A stretch of DNA of 64,000 bases from NCBI GenBank assembly GCA_019745555.1, contig JAIESX010000018.1, forward strand, positions 41,284 to 105,283, read 5' to 3'. The notes beneath the pieces are model-generated. The model was not told the DNA's origin, ran no database searches, and saw only the letters and a list, made by a program, of their open reading frames with translations. Of the stretch, positions 39,701 through 50,109 are shown piece after piece. Position 1 is the first letter of the stretch; every line of letters begins with the position of its first letter. This DNA comes from Burkholderiaceae bacterium (GTDB lineage: Bacteria; Pseudomonadota; Gammaproteobacteria; Burkholderiales; Burkholderiaceae_C). A program made the position numbers and the translations under genes.

Positions 39701-40313
39701 GGTTGGCGTTGAGTTCGCGCAGGATGTCCTCGACCCGCGTGAGGTTCTCGCGTGTGTCCGAAAGACGGTTCTCGGTCTCGCGACGGCGTTCCTTGTACTT
39801 GGAGACGCCGGCGGCTTCTTCGAGGAAGAGGCGCAGCTCCTCCGGCTTGGACTCGATGATGCGGCTGATCGTGCCCTGGCCGATGATGGCATAGGCGCGC
39901 GGGCCCAGGCCCGTGCCCAGGAACACGTCCTGCACGTCACGCCGGCGCACGGGCTGGTTGTTGATGTAGTAGCTGCTGGTGCCGTCGCGCGTCAGCACGC
40001 GCTTGACGGCGATTTCCGCGTACTCACGGAAAGGACCGCCAGCGCGATGGTCGGCGTTGTCGAACACCAGCTCCACGCTGGAGCGGCTGGCCGGCTTGCG
40101 CGTGGTGGTACCGTTGAAGATCACGTCCTGCATGGACTCGCCGCGCAACTCGCTGGCGCGGCTCTCGCCCAGCACCCAGCGCACGGCGTCCATGATGTTG
40201 GACTTGCCGCAGCCATTGGGGCCGACCACGCCCACCAGCTGCCCCGGCAGCATGAAGTTGGTCGGCTCGGCAAAGGACTTGAAACCGGAGAGCTTGATCG
40301 AGGTAAGACGCAC
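36798..40313 (-). CDS. smc: SMC chromosome segregation protein
   Basis: A 1171-residue SMC ATPase for chromosome condensation and segregation. The N-terminal head has GPNGCGKSN (residues 31-38) and a Q-loop near VRWVLGE. Two very long coiled coils (about 170-500 and 670-1010) flank a hinge. The C-terminal head has the signature LLSGGEKALTAIALVFAIF and Walker B PFCLLDEVDAPLDDAN. Length is typical. It is the first gene of smc-zipA-ligA. Partner genes scpA and scpB are not in the window. The divergent gap to the PilZ gene is 225 bp. Confidence 0.97.
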   Translation of the reverse strand: MRLTSIKLSGFKSFAEPTNFMLPGQLVGVVGPNGCGKSNIMDAVRWVLGESRASELRGESMQDVIFNGTTTRKPASRSSVELVFDNADHRAGGPFREYAEIAVKRVLTRDGTSSYYINNQPVRRRDVQDVFLGTGLGPRAYAIIGQGTISRIIESKPEELRLFLEEAAGVSKYKERRRETENRLSDTRENLTRVEDILRELNANLEKLERQAEVAQKYNSLHADVTLKQQQLWYLKRSEAEADQTRIKQEGEKAVIELESRVADLRHIEADLETIRQAHYAAGDQVNQAQGLLYEASTEVGRLEAEIRFVVEGRQRVEERLNTLKEQTAQWATRKTDAQAEIEKLAELALVGEEKTTELAAQLEEQSMALPDLEEALRQAQNKANEQRSSVGQVQQQIQVLAAEQRSIDEQSRQLQQRRERLDTDKKALAAPDEARLQSLQAQSAQATEAAAVAEARLHELQDSVPQLDEARRAQQETLNTEAAKQTDLSARMEALKALQDKVKTDGKLQPWLAKHGLADLQALWTKLHIEQGWENALEAALRERMGALEVSRLDMVKALASDAPPAKLAFYSAPQAGVPERSAALPRLADLLRVNDAGLKAVLVDWLQGCYTSSSFEEALAQRSQLQPGETIYVKSGHAVSLHSVSFYAQDSEQAGLLARAQEIENLEKQLRAQSLISEEARTALVRAEAAYADASQRLVTARREASETQSRAHELQVETLRLTQLAEQTRARSEQIAGDLAEVDALLEELQERRVAAEGRFEELDMQLADSQERHAQLDERVLEAERKLNACREQQRALERQAQEATFSLRTLDARKAELSRAIETADQQAASITGEEQRARDELARLTDAAAQAGLQNALALKLEREQALAAKKSEYDDLTAKLRASDERRLKLERELDPLRQRIQDMQLKEQAARLGFEQYEQLLAEAQADLTAVAKSIEEGNVRLTGLQGEIERLNREIAALGAVNLAALEELAHARERKQFLDAQSADLTDAMNTLEDAIRKIDGETRELLAGTFKTVNEHFGRMFPELFGGGQAKLIMTGDEILDAGVQVMAQPPGKKNQTIHLLSGGEKALTAIALVFAIFQLNPAPFCLLDEVDAPLDDANTERYAKLVSSMSKGTQFLFISHNKIAMEMAEQLIGVTMQEQGVSRIVAVDMESAVSMAETA

Positions 40314-40431
40314 AGTGGTGGACTCGGTCGGGGGAACAGAAGGAACGCGAAATCATAACGTCCTGCGCAGGGTGAAAAAGAGCGACGGGCGGCCGCATTT
40401 GTGCTAAGCGCGCCCCGGGTAAACCCGGGCT

Positions 40432-40460
40432 GGTTGCATTTGCACACACACTGTGCAACC
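40432..40460. other. Hairpin-forming repeat in the smc-PilZ intergenic region
   Basis: GGTTGCA (40432-40438) is complementary to TGCAACC (40454-40460), enclosing a CA-rich loop. A few bases before it, CCCGGG TAAA CCCGGG (about 40414-40429) forms another small stem. The 225-bp divergent region (40314-40538) holds promoters for smc and the PilZ gene; nothing else was recognised in it. Either dyad could be an operator, but there is no direct evidence. Confidence 0.35.
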
Positions 40461-40538
40461 GGTCACCATGGCACAGCTGCGGCAGAGCGTGTAGATTCAC
40501 GAACTTTGAGCCGAACGACCGCAGGAAAAGACGCCACC

Positions 40539-41204
40539 ATGAACCAGGCCGCCAGTGACAACGCCCCGCAGGTCGCTCAGACCACCCTCAAGGAACTGGG
40601 CTTGCGCCCCGGCATTGCGCTGCAGGTTCGCCGCCTGGTCGAAGGCGCCAGCAAGAAAGAGGCCCAGCTCTTCGGCGCCATCGAAAACCGCGGCGTCATG
40701 GTCGGCCCCCAGGGCCCCGAGGGCGAAGATCCGGGCCTGACCGAAGGCGACGTCTGCATCGTGCGCGGCTTCACGGGTCAGCACGAGTTTTCCTTCATCA
40801 GCAAGGTGCTGCAGACCTACGACAAGCCCTTTGTCTATGCCCTGCTGGCGTATCCGAACCAGGTGGACGCGCGCCTGGTACGCCAGTCCATGCGCACCAG
40901 GACCCGCTGGCCCGTCGTGACACAGATGGGCGAACAGCAGCAGGAGGGCTTGCTGGTCGACATCAGCCTGCAAGGCGCCATGGTCAGCACGCCGGACGCC
41001 GTGGCCGCCGTGGGCAAGGTCATCGCCCTCACGATCCAGGGTCTGGTCGAGGGCGAACCCAGCCCCATCACCGTCAAGGCCACGGTCTGCCACAGCCACC
41101 GGGCTCAGGACGGCGAATCGCATTTCACCGGCATGGCGTTCCACTCCTTAACTCAACAGGACAAGTTGGTGTTGAGCTACCTGACCAACACCCCACGTTC
41201 CTGA
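40539..41204 (+). CDS. PilZ-domain cyclic-di-GMP effector (YcgR-like)
   Basis: A 221-residue cytoplasmic protein with two parts. Residues about 20-110 form a YcgR-like N-terminal domain. Residues about 115-215 form a PilZ domain with the cyclic-di-GMP signature: RQSMRTRTRW supplies the RxxxR arginines, and DISLQGAMV is the D/NxSxxG motif. Such proteins slow flagella or regulate surface behaviour when cyclic-di-GMP is bound. No flagellar or pilus gene adjoins it except pilU some 3 kb away. The ATG at 40539 is preferred since homology starts at MNQAASDN and AGGAAA precedes it. Confidence 0.87.
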   Translation: MNQAASDNAPQVAQTTLKELGLRPGIALQVRRLVEGASKKEAQLFGAIENRGVMVGPQGPEGEDPGLTEGDVCIVRGFTGQHEFSFISKVLQTYDKPFVYALLAYPNQVDARLVRQSMRTRTRWPVVTQMGEQQQEGLLVDISLQGAMVSTPDAVAAVGKVIALTIQGLVEGEPSPITVKATVCHSHRAQDGESHFTGMAFHSLTQQDKLVLSYLTNTPRS

Positions 41205-41264
41205 GGGGCAGGGCACACAGGCGCCAAATCTGTGCATTTCTGCATGGACAAGGCCGGACAAGAA

Positions 41265-41278
41265 TTGACTTGAGTCAA
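41265..41278 (+). promoter_or_regulatory. FNR/ANR-like box upstream of the MHYT gene
   Basis: TTGAC-TTGA-GTCAA is a perfect dyad fitting the relaxed FNR/ANR/DNR pattern TTGAY-N4-RTCAA. It lies 57 bp before the ATG at 41336, in the 131-bp gap after the PilZ gene. The TTGACT could also be read as a -35 element. A single 14-bp match of this kind can arise by chance, so this is a candidate only. Confidence 0.4.
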
Positions 41279-41335
41279 GCCGGCTCCGCTCCCGCCCTAG
41301 GATGCGCTCCTGTCTCACCGCAGGAACGCATCACC

Positions 41336-42100
41336 ATGAATCCGGAAGTCATCTCCAGCTACGACCCGCTGTACGTCGCCCTCTCCTTTGCCCTGGCCTT
41401 TGTCGGCTCCTTTGTAGCGCTGAGCGCCGCGCGCCGCATGATCGGCCCCGACGGCAAGATCAATTCCTTCGACCTGCTGGCCGCCACCCTGGCCCTGGGC
41501 GGCATCGGCGTCTGGACCATGCACTTCATCGGCATGGCTGCGCTCAAGATGGACCTGCGCGTGGGCTACTCCATGGTGGAGACCGTGATTTCCCTGGTGG
41601 TCGTCTGCGCCGCCACGGCCTACGGGCTGGTCTATGTGGCCCGAGATCCGTCCAACCGCTCCCGCCTGCTGGTCGCCGGCGCCGCCGTAGGCCTGGGCGT
41701 CGTGGTGATGCATTACCTGGGCATGTACGGCATGCGTTTTGGCGGCTACATCGATTGGTCGACCGCGCTGGTGGCGCTGTCCATCCTGATCGCCATCGTG
41801 GCCGCCACTGCGGCGCTCTGGCTTGCCTTCAACACCCGACCCGTCGTCCTGCGCCTCGTGGCCGCCGTGGTGATGGCCGTGGCCGTCTGTGCCATGCACT
41901 ACACGGGCATGGCCGCGGCCGATTTCGTCTGTACCACGGCCGACCGCCTGGCACCCCCGCGCGGCTTCGGCGTGATCATCTCGACCGACCTGCCCGATGT
42001 GGTGACCATCATGGCCATCGGCATCGCGCTGGTGCTGTCCATCGATCTGCTGGTGCAGCGGGCGCTGCGATCGGCCAGAACGGCCAGAACGGCGCGCTGA
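41336..42100 (+). CDS. MHYT-domain integral membrane sensor
   Basis: A 254-residue protein made only of an MHYT domain, with about seven membrane helices. The three diagnostic motifs are MHFIGMAAL (near residue 62), MHYLGMYGM (near 126) and MHYTGMAAA (near 187). The family is proposed to bind copper and to sense oxygen, CO or NO. Often an output domain such as GGDEF or a histidine kinase is attached; here none is, so any partner acts in trans. The upstream PilZ gene and an FNR-like site fit a redox-sensing role, but this is inference. The ATG at 41336 gives MNPEVISSYDPLYVALS. Confidence 0.9.
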   Translation: MNPEVISSYDPLYVALSFALAFVGSFVALSAARRMIGPDGKINSFDLLAATLALGGIGVWTMHFIGMAALKMDLRVGYSMVETVISLVVVCAATAYGLVYVARDPSNRSRLLVAGAAVGLGVVVMHYLGMYGMRFGGYIDWSTALVALSILIAIVAATAALWLAFNTRPVVLRLVAAVVMAVAVCAMHYTGMAAADFVCTTADRLAPPRGFGVIISTDLPDVVTIMAIGIALVLSIDLLVQRALRSARTARTAR

Positions 42101-42140
42101 CGACCGGAACGGGCGGGGAGTTCCGGGATAATTCCATCCC

Positions 42141-43334
42141 ATGAACCCCCTGCTCCAGAAGCTGCAGCCCTATCCTTTCGAACGGCTGCGGCAGCTTTTC
42201 GCCGGCATCACGCCCAATCCCGCCTACCGCCCCATCAGCCTGGGCATCGGCGAACCCAAGCATGCCACGCCAGACTTCATCAAACAGGCCCTCGCGGCCG
42301 CGCTCGACACCGGCCTGACCGGCTACCCCGCCACCGCCGGTGAACCGGCGCTGAAAGAGGCCATGGCCGGCTGGCTGCAGCGCCGCTATGGCCTCGCGGT
42401 CAACCCGGCCACCCAGATCCTGCCCGTCAATGGCTCGCGCGAGGCACTGTTCGCGCTGACGCAGACGGTGGTGGATGGCAGCAAGCCCGGCGCCCTGGTC
42501 CTCTGCCCCAATCCCTTCTATCAGATCTATGAGGGCGGAGCCCTGCTGGCCGGCGCCGAACCGTATTACGTGCCCAGCGACCCGTCGCGCAACTTCGCAG
42601 TGGACTGGGACTCCGTACCGCCCGAGGTCTGGGCCCGCACCCAGCTGATCTTCGCCTGCTCGCCCGGCAATCCCACGGGTGCCGTGATGCCGCTGGACGA
42701 GTGGAAAAAGCTCTTCGAGCTCAGCGACCGCTACGGTTTCGTGATCGCCTCGGACGAGTGCTACAGCGAGATCTACTTCCGCGACGAGCCGCCCCTGGGC
42801 GGACTGGAGGCGGCTCTCAAGCTCGGACGCACGGATTTCAGGAACCTGATCGCGTTGACCAGCCTGTCCAAGCGCAGCAATGTGCCAGGCCTGCGCAGCG
42901 GCTTTGTGGCGGGCGACGCGGCCATCATCAAGGCTTTCCTACTCTACCGCACCTACCATGGCAGCGCCATGAGCCATGTGGTGCAGGCCGCCAGCATCGC
43001 GGCCTGGAACGACGAGCAACACGTCGTCGAGAACCGCAACCAGTACCGGCAGAAGTTCGCCGCCGTCACGCCGATTCTGGCGCCGGTGCTCGACGTCGCC
43101 CTGCCCGATGCCGCCTTCTATCTCTGGGCCGGCGTGCATGGATCCGACACCGAGTTCGCCCGCGAGCTCTACGCTCTTTACAATGTCACCGTACTGCCCG
43201 GCAGCTATCTCGCGCGCGAAGCCCGCGGCGTCAACCCCGGCGCCGGGCGCGTGCGCATGGCGCTGGTGGCCGAAACCGCCGAATGCGTGGAAGCGGCCGA
43301 GCGCATCGTCCAATTTGTGAAATCCCGAAACTGA
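42141..43334 (+). CDS. dapC: Succinyldiaminopimelate transaminase DapC
   Basis: A 397-residue PLP-dependent class I aminotransferase in the lysine/diaminopimelate pathway (succinyl branch). Features are [13 protein letters not shown] at about residues 33-45, [36 protein letters not shown], and the PLP lysine in [15 protein letters not shown] (near residue 240). DapC is preferred over a generic aminotransferase because dapD follows 14 nt later and dapE lies downstream. It is the first gene of the cluster; the 40-bp gap after the MHYT gene is short, and no terminator was seen. Confidence 0.93.
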   Translation: MNPLLQKLQPYPFERLRQLFAGITPNPAYRPISLGIGEPKHATPDFIKQALAAALDTGLTGYPATAGEPALKEAMAGWLQRRYGLAVNPATQILPVNGSREALFALTQTVVDGSKPGALVLCPNPFYQIYEGGALLAGAEPYYVPSDPSRNFAVDWDSVPPEVWARTQLIFACSPGNPTGAVMPLDEWKKLFELSDRYGFVIASDECYSEIYFRDEPPLGGLEAALKLGRTDFRNLIALTSLSKRSNVPGLRSGFVAGDAAIIKAFLLYRTYHGSAMSHVVQAASIAAWNDEQHVVENRNQYRQKFAAVTPILAPVLDVALPDAAFYLWAGVHGSDTEFARELYALYNVTVLPGSYLAREARGVNPGAGRVRMALVAETAECVEAAERIVQFVKSRN

Positions 43335-43348
43335 GAACTGAACACGAC

Positions 43349-44182
43349 ATGAGCCAACAACTGCAGCAGATCATCGAAGCCGCCTGGGACAACCGCGCGA
43401 ACATCTCCTCCAAGTCCGCGCCCAAGGAAGTGGCCGAGGCCGTGGAGCATGTGATCTCCGAACTGAACAAGGGCCGCCTGCGCGTGGCCACGCGCGAAGC
43501 CGTGGGCAAGTGGACCGTGCACCAGTGGATCAAGAAGGCCGTGCTGCTGTCCTTCCGCCTCAAGGACAACGAGGTCATCAAGGCCGGCGACCTGGGTTTC
43601 TATGACAAGGTGCAGACCAAGTTCGCCCACCTGTCCGCCGAAGAAATGGCCGCCACCGGCGTGCGCGTGGTGCCGCCGGCCGTGGCCCGCCGCGGCAGCT
43701 ATGTCGCCAAGGGTGCCATCCTGATGCCCAGCTACGTGAACATCGGTGCCTACGTCGATGAAAACACCATGGTCGACACCTGGGCCACCGTCGGTTCGTG
43801 CGCCCAGATTGGCAAGAACGTGCACCTCTCGGGTGGCGTGGGCATCGGTGGCGTGCTCGAGCCCGTGCAGGCCGGCCCGACCATCATCGAGGACAACTGC
43901 TTCATCGGCGCACGTTCGGAAGTGGTCGAGGGCGTGGTTGTGGAAGAGAACTCGGTGCTCGGCATGGGCGTGTATATCGGCCAGAGCACGCCCATCTTCA
44001 ACCGTGAAACCGGTGAAATCGTCTATGGCCGCGTGCCCAGCGGCAGCGTGGTCATCAGCGGCAACCTGCCCAAGAAGACCAAGAGCGGCCAGGACTACAG
44101 CACCTACGCCGCCATCATCGTCAAGACCGTGGATGCGCAAACGCGCTCCAAGACCAGCCTGAATGACCTGCTGCGCGACTGA
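43349..44182 (+). CDS. dapD: Tetrahydrodipicolinate N-succinyltransferase DapD
   Basis: A 277-residue succinyl-CoA-dependent enzyme that starts the succinylase branch of lysine synthesis. The C-terminal half is a left-handed parallel beta-helix built from hexapeptide repeats ([20 protein letters not shown], then [18 protein letters not shown]). [19 protein letters not shown] is the standard start. Length matches the family (about 274). It lies directly after dapC; its stop is 38 nt before pilU, which has its own strong ribosome-binding site. Confidence 0.97.
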   Translation: MSQQLQQIIEAAWDNRANISSKSAPKEVAEAVEHVISELNKGRLRVATREAVGKWTVHQWIKKAVLLSFRLKDNEVIKAGDLGFYDKVQTKFAHLSAEEMAATGVRVVPPAVARRGSYVAKGAILMPSYVNIGAYVDENTMVDTWATVGSCAQIGKNVHLSGGVGIGGVLEPVQAGPTIIEDNCFIGARSEVVEGVVVEENSVLGMGVYIGQSTPIFNRETGEIVYGRVPSGSVVISGNLPKKTKSGQDYSTYAAIIVKTVDAQTRSKTSLNDLLRD

Positions 44183-44220
44183 CACCGACTGACAGGGCCC
44201 AGACCCGCCACGGAGGAAAC

Positions 44221-45393
44221 ATGAGCACCACTGCCGAACGCCCCATGGGCACGATGGAACGGATCCTGCGCCTGATGGCCGAGAAGAAGGCCTCGGACAT
44301 CTATCTGTCGGCGCATTCGCCGGCGCTGATCCGCATCAACGGCCAGTGTGTGCCCATCAACAACCAGGCCCTGCCGGTCGAGGCGCCGCGAAACCTGCTC
44401 GCCGAGATCATCCCCGAGGAGCGCATGGCCGAGCTCGACGCCTACAGCGAGCTCAACATGGGCTTCCCGCTGGCCGGCGTGGGGCGTTTCCGCCTCAGCG
44501 CCATGCGCCAGCGCGGCTCGGTCGCGGCCGTGATCCGTTACGTGTCGGGCGAGATCCCCACGCTGGGCTCGCTCTCGCTGCCGCCCATCCTCGGCGATCT
44601 CATCATGGAAAAGCGCGGGCTGATCCTCATGGTGGGCGCCACCGGCATGGGCAAGAGCACCACGCTGGCGGCCATGATCGACTACCGCAACGAGAACGCC
44701 TCGGGCCACATCCTGACCATCGAGGACCCGATCGAGTACCTGTTCAAGAACAAGCGCTCGGTGGTCAACCAGCGCGAGATCGGCGCCGACACCAAGAACC
44801 TTCACACGGCGCTGCAGAACGCACTGCGCCAGGCGCCGGACGTGATCATGATCGGCGAGATCCGCGACCGCGAGACCATGTCGGCCGCCATCGCCTATGC
44901 GCAGTCCGGCCACCTCTGCCTGGCCACCATGCACGCCAACAACAGCTACCAGGCCCTGAACCGGATCCTGAGCTTCTACCCGGTGGAAGTGCGCCAGACC
45001 ATGCTGGGCGACCTCGCCAGCGCCCTCAAGGCCATCGTCTCGCAGCGCCTGCTGCGCACGGTCACGGGCGCCCGGACCCCGGCGGTGGAAATCATGCTCA
45101 ACACCAAGCTGATCTCCGAACTGATCGAGAAGGGTGACTTCTCCAGCATCAAGGAAGCACTGGAAAAGGCCATGGCCGAAGGCTCGCAGAACTTCGAGCA
45201 GGACATCGCCCGCCTCATCACCGACGGCGTGGTCGACCGCAAGGAAGGCCTGGCCAACTCCGACTCGCCCACCAACCTCATGTGGCGGCTGCAGAACGAC
45301 TTCCAGAAGCCGGCCCAGGCCCAGGCGGCCGAAGACCACCACGACGACGAACCGTCCTTCACCGAGATCACGCTCGACGTGAAGCACGGCTGA
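44221..45393 (+). CDS. pilU: PilU-type type IV pilus retraction ATPase
   Basis: A 390-residue secretion ATPase that assists PilT in pulling back type IV pili. The N-terminal PAS-like domain (about 10-110) precedes the Walker A GATGMGKST (139-147), the Asp box TIEDPIEYLF, a Walker B-region MIGEIRDRETM and the His box ATMHANNSYQALNRI. The C-terminal extension with DDEPSFTEITLDVKHG and the overall length favour PilU over PilT (about 345). It stands alone among dap genes, without pilT next to it. GGAGG before the ATG gives a strong start. Confidence 0.9.
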   Translation: MSTTAERPMGTMERILRLMAEKKASDIYLSAHSPALIRINGQCVPINNQALPVEAPRNLLAEIIPEERMAELDAYSELNMGFPLAGVGRFRLSAMRQRGSVAAVIRYVSGEIPTLGSLSLPPILGDLIMEKRGLILMVGATGMGKSTTLAAMIDYRNENASGHILTIEDPIEYLFKNKRSVVNQREIGADTKNLHTALQNALRQAPDVIMIGEIRDRETMSAAIAYAQSGHLCLATMHANNSYQALNRILSFYPVEVRQTMLGDLASALKAIVSQRLLRTVTGARTPAVEIMLNTKLISELIEKGDFSSIKEALEKAMAEGSQNFEQDIARLITDGVVDRKEGLANSDSPTNLMWRLQNDFQKPAQAQAAEDHHDDEPSFTEITLDVKHG

Positions 45394-47446
<2,053 letters not shown>

Positions 47447-47450
<4 letters not shown>

Positions 47451-49393
47451 TCATCCTGAAAAACATCACCTTGCGCCGCGGCGCCAAGGTGATTCTCGAC
47501 GGCGCGTCCGCCACCATCAACCCTGGCGAAAAGGTCGGCCTCGTGGGCCGCAACGGCGCCGGCAAGTCCACCCTCTTCGCCCTGCTCAACGGCACACTGC
47601 ACGAAGACGCAGGCGAGTGCCAGATCCCCGCGCAATGGCGTCTGGCCCAGGTGGCGCAGGACATGCCGGAGACCGCCGAATCGGCGACCGACTTCGTGAT
47701 CGCCGGCGATACCCGCCTGGCCGCCGCCCAGGCCGAAGTCACTGCGGCCGAAGCCACGGAAGACGGCGAGCGCATGGCCCATGCGTATATGGAGCTGCAC
47801 GACGCCGGTGCCCACGATGCGCCCGCCCGCGCCCAGGCCCTGATCCTGGGCCTGGGCTTCAAGACCACGGAACTGGACCAGCCGGTCAACAGCTTCTCGG
47901 GCGGCTGGCGCATGCGCCTGCAGCTCGCCCGTGCGCTGATGTGCCCGAGCGATCTGCTGCTGCTCGACGAACCCACCAACCACCTGGACCTCGATGCCCT
48001 GGTCTGGCTCGAAGCCTGGCTGCAACGTTACGCGGGCACCATGCTCGTGATCAGCCACGACCGCGAATTCCTCGACGCCGTGACCGGCGTGACCCTGCAC
48101 ATCGAGAAGGCCCAGCTCAAACGCTACGGCGGCAACTACAGCAAGTTCGAGGACATGCGTGCCGAGCAGCTGGAGCTGCAGCAGGCCTCCTATGCGCGGC
48201 AGCAGGAGAAGATCGCCCACCTGCAGAAGTTCATCGACCGCTTCAAGGCCAAGGCCAGCAAGGCCAAGCAGGCACAGAGCCGCGTCAAGGCGCTGGAGCG
48301 CATGGAGAAGATCGGCCCGGTGCTGGCCGAGGCCGACTTCACCTTCGAGTTCAAGGAGCCGGCCAACCTGCCCAACCCCATGCTCGCCCTGCAGGAGGTC
48401 AGCTGCGGCTACCCGCCACCCGAAGGCGCACAGGCAGGCACGCCACCCACGGTGATCGTGCGCAACGTCAGCAAGTCGGTGCTGGCCGGCCAGCGCATCG
48501 GCATCCTGGGTGCCAACGGCCAGGGCAAGTCCACGGTCGTGAAGACCATCGCGCGGGATCTCAAACCGCTGGGCGGAGAAATCATAGAAGGCAAGGGCCT
48601 GGCCATCGGCTACTTCGCCCAGCAGGAACTTGACGTGCTGCGTCCGCAGGACACGCCGCTGGAGCACATGATCCGCCTCGTCAAGGACACCACGGCCCGC
48701 GGCGCGCTCAGCGGCCAGGCCACGCGCGAGCAGGACCTGCGTACCTTTCTGGGCAGCTTCAACTTCACGGGCGACCAGGTCAAGCAGGCCGTGGGCACCA
48801 TGAGCGGCGGCGAGAAGGCTCGCCTGGTGCTGTGCATGCTCGTCTGGCAGCGCCCCAACCTGCTGCTGATGGACGAGCCCACCAACCACCTGGACCTGGC
48901 CACACGCGAGGCGCTCTCGGTGGCGCTCAACGAGTTCGAAGGCACGGTGATGCTGGTCAGCCATGACCGCGCCCTGCTGCGCTCGGTCTGTGACGAGTTC
49001 TGGCTGGTCTCACGCGGCGGCATCAGTCCCTTTGACGGCGACCTCGACGACTACCAGCGCTACCTGCTGGAGGAGGCCAAGCGCCAGCGCGAAGTGCTCA
49101 AGGAGGCGCAGGCTGCGGTGTCGGTTGCAGCCAGCGCCCCGCCACCCGCTCCGGTCGCGGCCCCCGTGAAGCGCGAGGACAACCGTACCCGCCAGATGCG
49201 CAAGGAACTGGAGAAGACCGAGGCCCGCCTGGGCGAGCTGCAGCAAGAGAGGGGCGCGCTCGAAGAGCAGCTCTCAGGCCTGTCCGACATCAAGCAAATC
49301 ACCGAGCTCGGCCAGCGCCTGGGTGCGCTGCAGAACGAGCTCGATCAGCTCGAAGAGCGCTGGCTGGACCTCAGCAGCCAGCTCGGCGACTGA
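47447..49393 (+). CDS. ABC-F family ATPase (YheS-like translation factor)
   Basis: A 648-residue soluble protein with two ABC domains and no membrane part, hence ABC-F. The first Walker A is GRNGAGKST (near residue 36), the second GANGQGKST (near 352). The signatures are NSFSGGWRMRLQLARAL and GTMSGGEKARLVLCML, both followed by DEPTNHLDL. The linker between them is a charged helical arm, and the C-terminal ~90 residues form a coiled coil (QMRKELEKTEARLGELQQ). Length and linker fit YheS/Uup-type better than EttA (about 555). A ribosome-associated role is known for the family; the exact target here is not known. Confidence 0.92.
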
Positions 49394-49405
49394 GCGTCGA
49401 GGGTC

Positions 49406-49615
49406 TCAGTCGGCGGCACGCGCGGGCGCCTGCTGCATCTGCTGCAGGGACTCGCCGACTTTCTGCTGGACCTGCTCCATGGTCTGCTTGCCCTGCTCGA
49501 TTTCCTGCTTCTTGACGGCCCCGGCGGTGGCGGCCGTCGTGGCTGTCTCGGCACCGCAGGCCGAGAGCAAGACGGTGCTGACCAGGGTCAGAGCGACGAC
49601 AGAAGAATTTTTCAT
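49406..49615 (-). CDS. Small predicted lipoprotein, unknown function
   Basis: A 69-residue protein with a lipoprotein signal (MKNSSVVALTLVSTVLLSAC, lipobox LLSAC with Cys20). The mature 50 residues are mainly Ala, Glu and Gln and probably form one helix (EIEQGKQTMEQVQQKVGESL). It was not recognised as a named family. GAGGAGGCC before the start supplies a good ribosome-binding site. It converges with the ABC-F gene, 12 bp apart, and its promoter region adjoins tRNA-Lys(CTT) on the other strand. Confidence 0.75.
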   Translation of the reverse strand: MKNSSVVALTLVSTVLLSACGAETATTAATAGAVKKQEIEQGKQTMEQVQQKVGESLQQMQQAPARAAD

Positions 49616-49713
49616 GTGGCCTCCTCGCCCGGTTCAGGGCGATGCAAATTTTCCGGACGATGCGGCCTTCTCCCGACGGAAGGCCGACGATTTCATGTCA
49701 TAATTCCTGCTTC

Positions 49714-49789
49714 GGGTTCTTAGCTCAGTTGGTAGAGCAGCGGACTCTTAATCCGTAGGTCGTAGGTTCGAATCCTACAGGACCCACCA
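49714..49789 (+). tRNA. tRNA-Lys(CTT)
   Basis: A 76-nt cloverleaf with encoded CCA (49787-49789). The acceptor GGGTTCT pairs with AGGACCC, the D-arm reads TAGCTCAGTTGGTAGAGCA, the anticodon loop CTCTTAA gives CTT (49747-49749), and the T-arm contains GGTTCGAATCC. A 13-bp terminator hairpin follows directly. Confidence 0.97.
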
Positions 49790-49795
49790 GATCGA

Positions 49796-49829
49796 AAGGG
49801 GTCTGATCGCAAGATCAGACCCCTTTTTC
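49796..49829 (+). terminator. Intrinsic terminator after tRNA-Lys(CTT)
   Basis: A 13-bp perfect stem (49796-49808 with 49813-49825; centre GGGGTCTGATC) with a GCAA tetraloop and a T-rich tail (TTTTTCTTT). It lies 7 nt after the tRNA end. Confidence 0.92.
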
Positions 49830-49859
49830 TTTGGCCTGCCTCATGGCGTACAGACAACA

Positions 49860-49891
49860 AAAAAGGCCTTGCATCTCTGCAAGGCCTTTTT
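49860..49891 (-). terminator. Intrinsic terminator after the tRNA-Lys(TTT)-tRNA-Asn unit (bidirectional shape)
   Basis: A perfect 14-bp stem (49860-49873 with 49878-49891) with loop TCTC. The arms are AAAAAGGCCTTGCA and TGCAAGGCCTTTTT, so U-runs form in either direction. It lies 3 nt beyond the minus-strand tRNA-Asn 3' end. Confidence 0.9.
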
Positions 49892-49893
49892 AT

Positions 49894-49969
49894 TGGCTCC
49901 TCGACCTGGGCTCGAACCAGGGACCTACGGATTAACAGTCCGGCGCTCTACCGACTGAGCTATCGAGGA
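49894..49969 (-). tRNA. tRNA-Asn(GTT)
   Basis: A 76-nt cloverleaf on the minus strand with encoded CCA. It begins TCCTCGATAGCTCAGTCGG, the anticodon loop CTGTTAA gives GTT, and the T-arm has GGTTCGAGCC. The acceptor TCCTCGA pairs with TCGAGGA. It lies 24 nt after tRNA-Lys(TTT) on the same strand, likely one precursor. Confidence 0.97.
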
Positions 49970-49993
49970 ATATTCGGTCTATCAAATTGTACT

Positions 49994-50069
49994 TGGTAGG
50001 ACGTGCAGGATTCGAACCTGCGACCAACGGATTAAAAGTCCGCTGCTCTACCAACTGAGCTAACGTCCC
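49994..50069 (-). tRNA. tRNA-Lys(TTT)
   Basis: A 76-nt cloverleaf on the minus strand with encoded CCA. It begins GGGACGTTAGCTCAGTTGG, the anticodon loop CTTTTAA gives TTT, and the T-arm has GGTTCGAATCC. The acceptor pairs GGGACGT with ACGTCCT, with a G-U closing pair. Its U34 is the kind of position that MnmC-type enzymes modify. Confidence 0.96.
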
Positions 50070-50109
50070 ACTCAGCGGGACGCTATTGCGTGCCCCGACA
50101 AGCCTTAAA

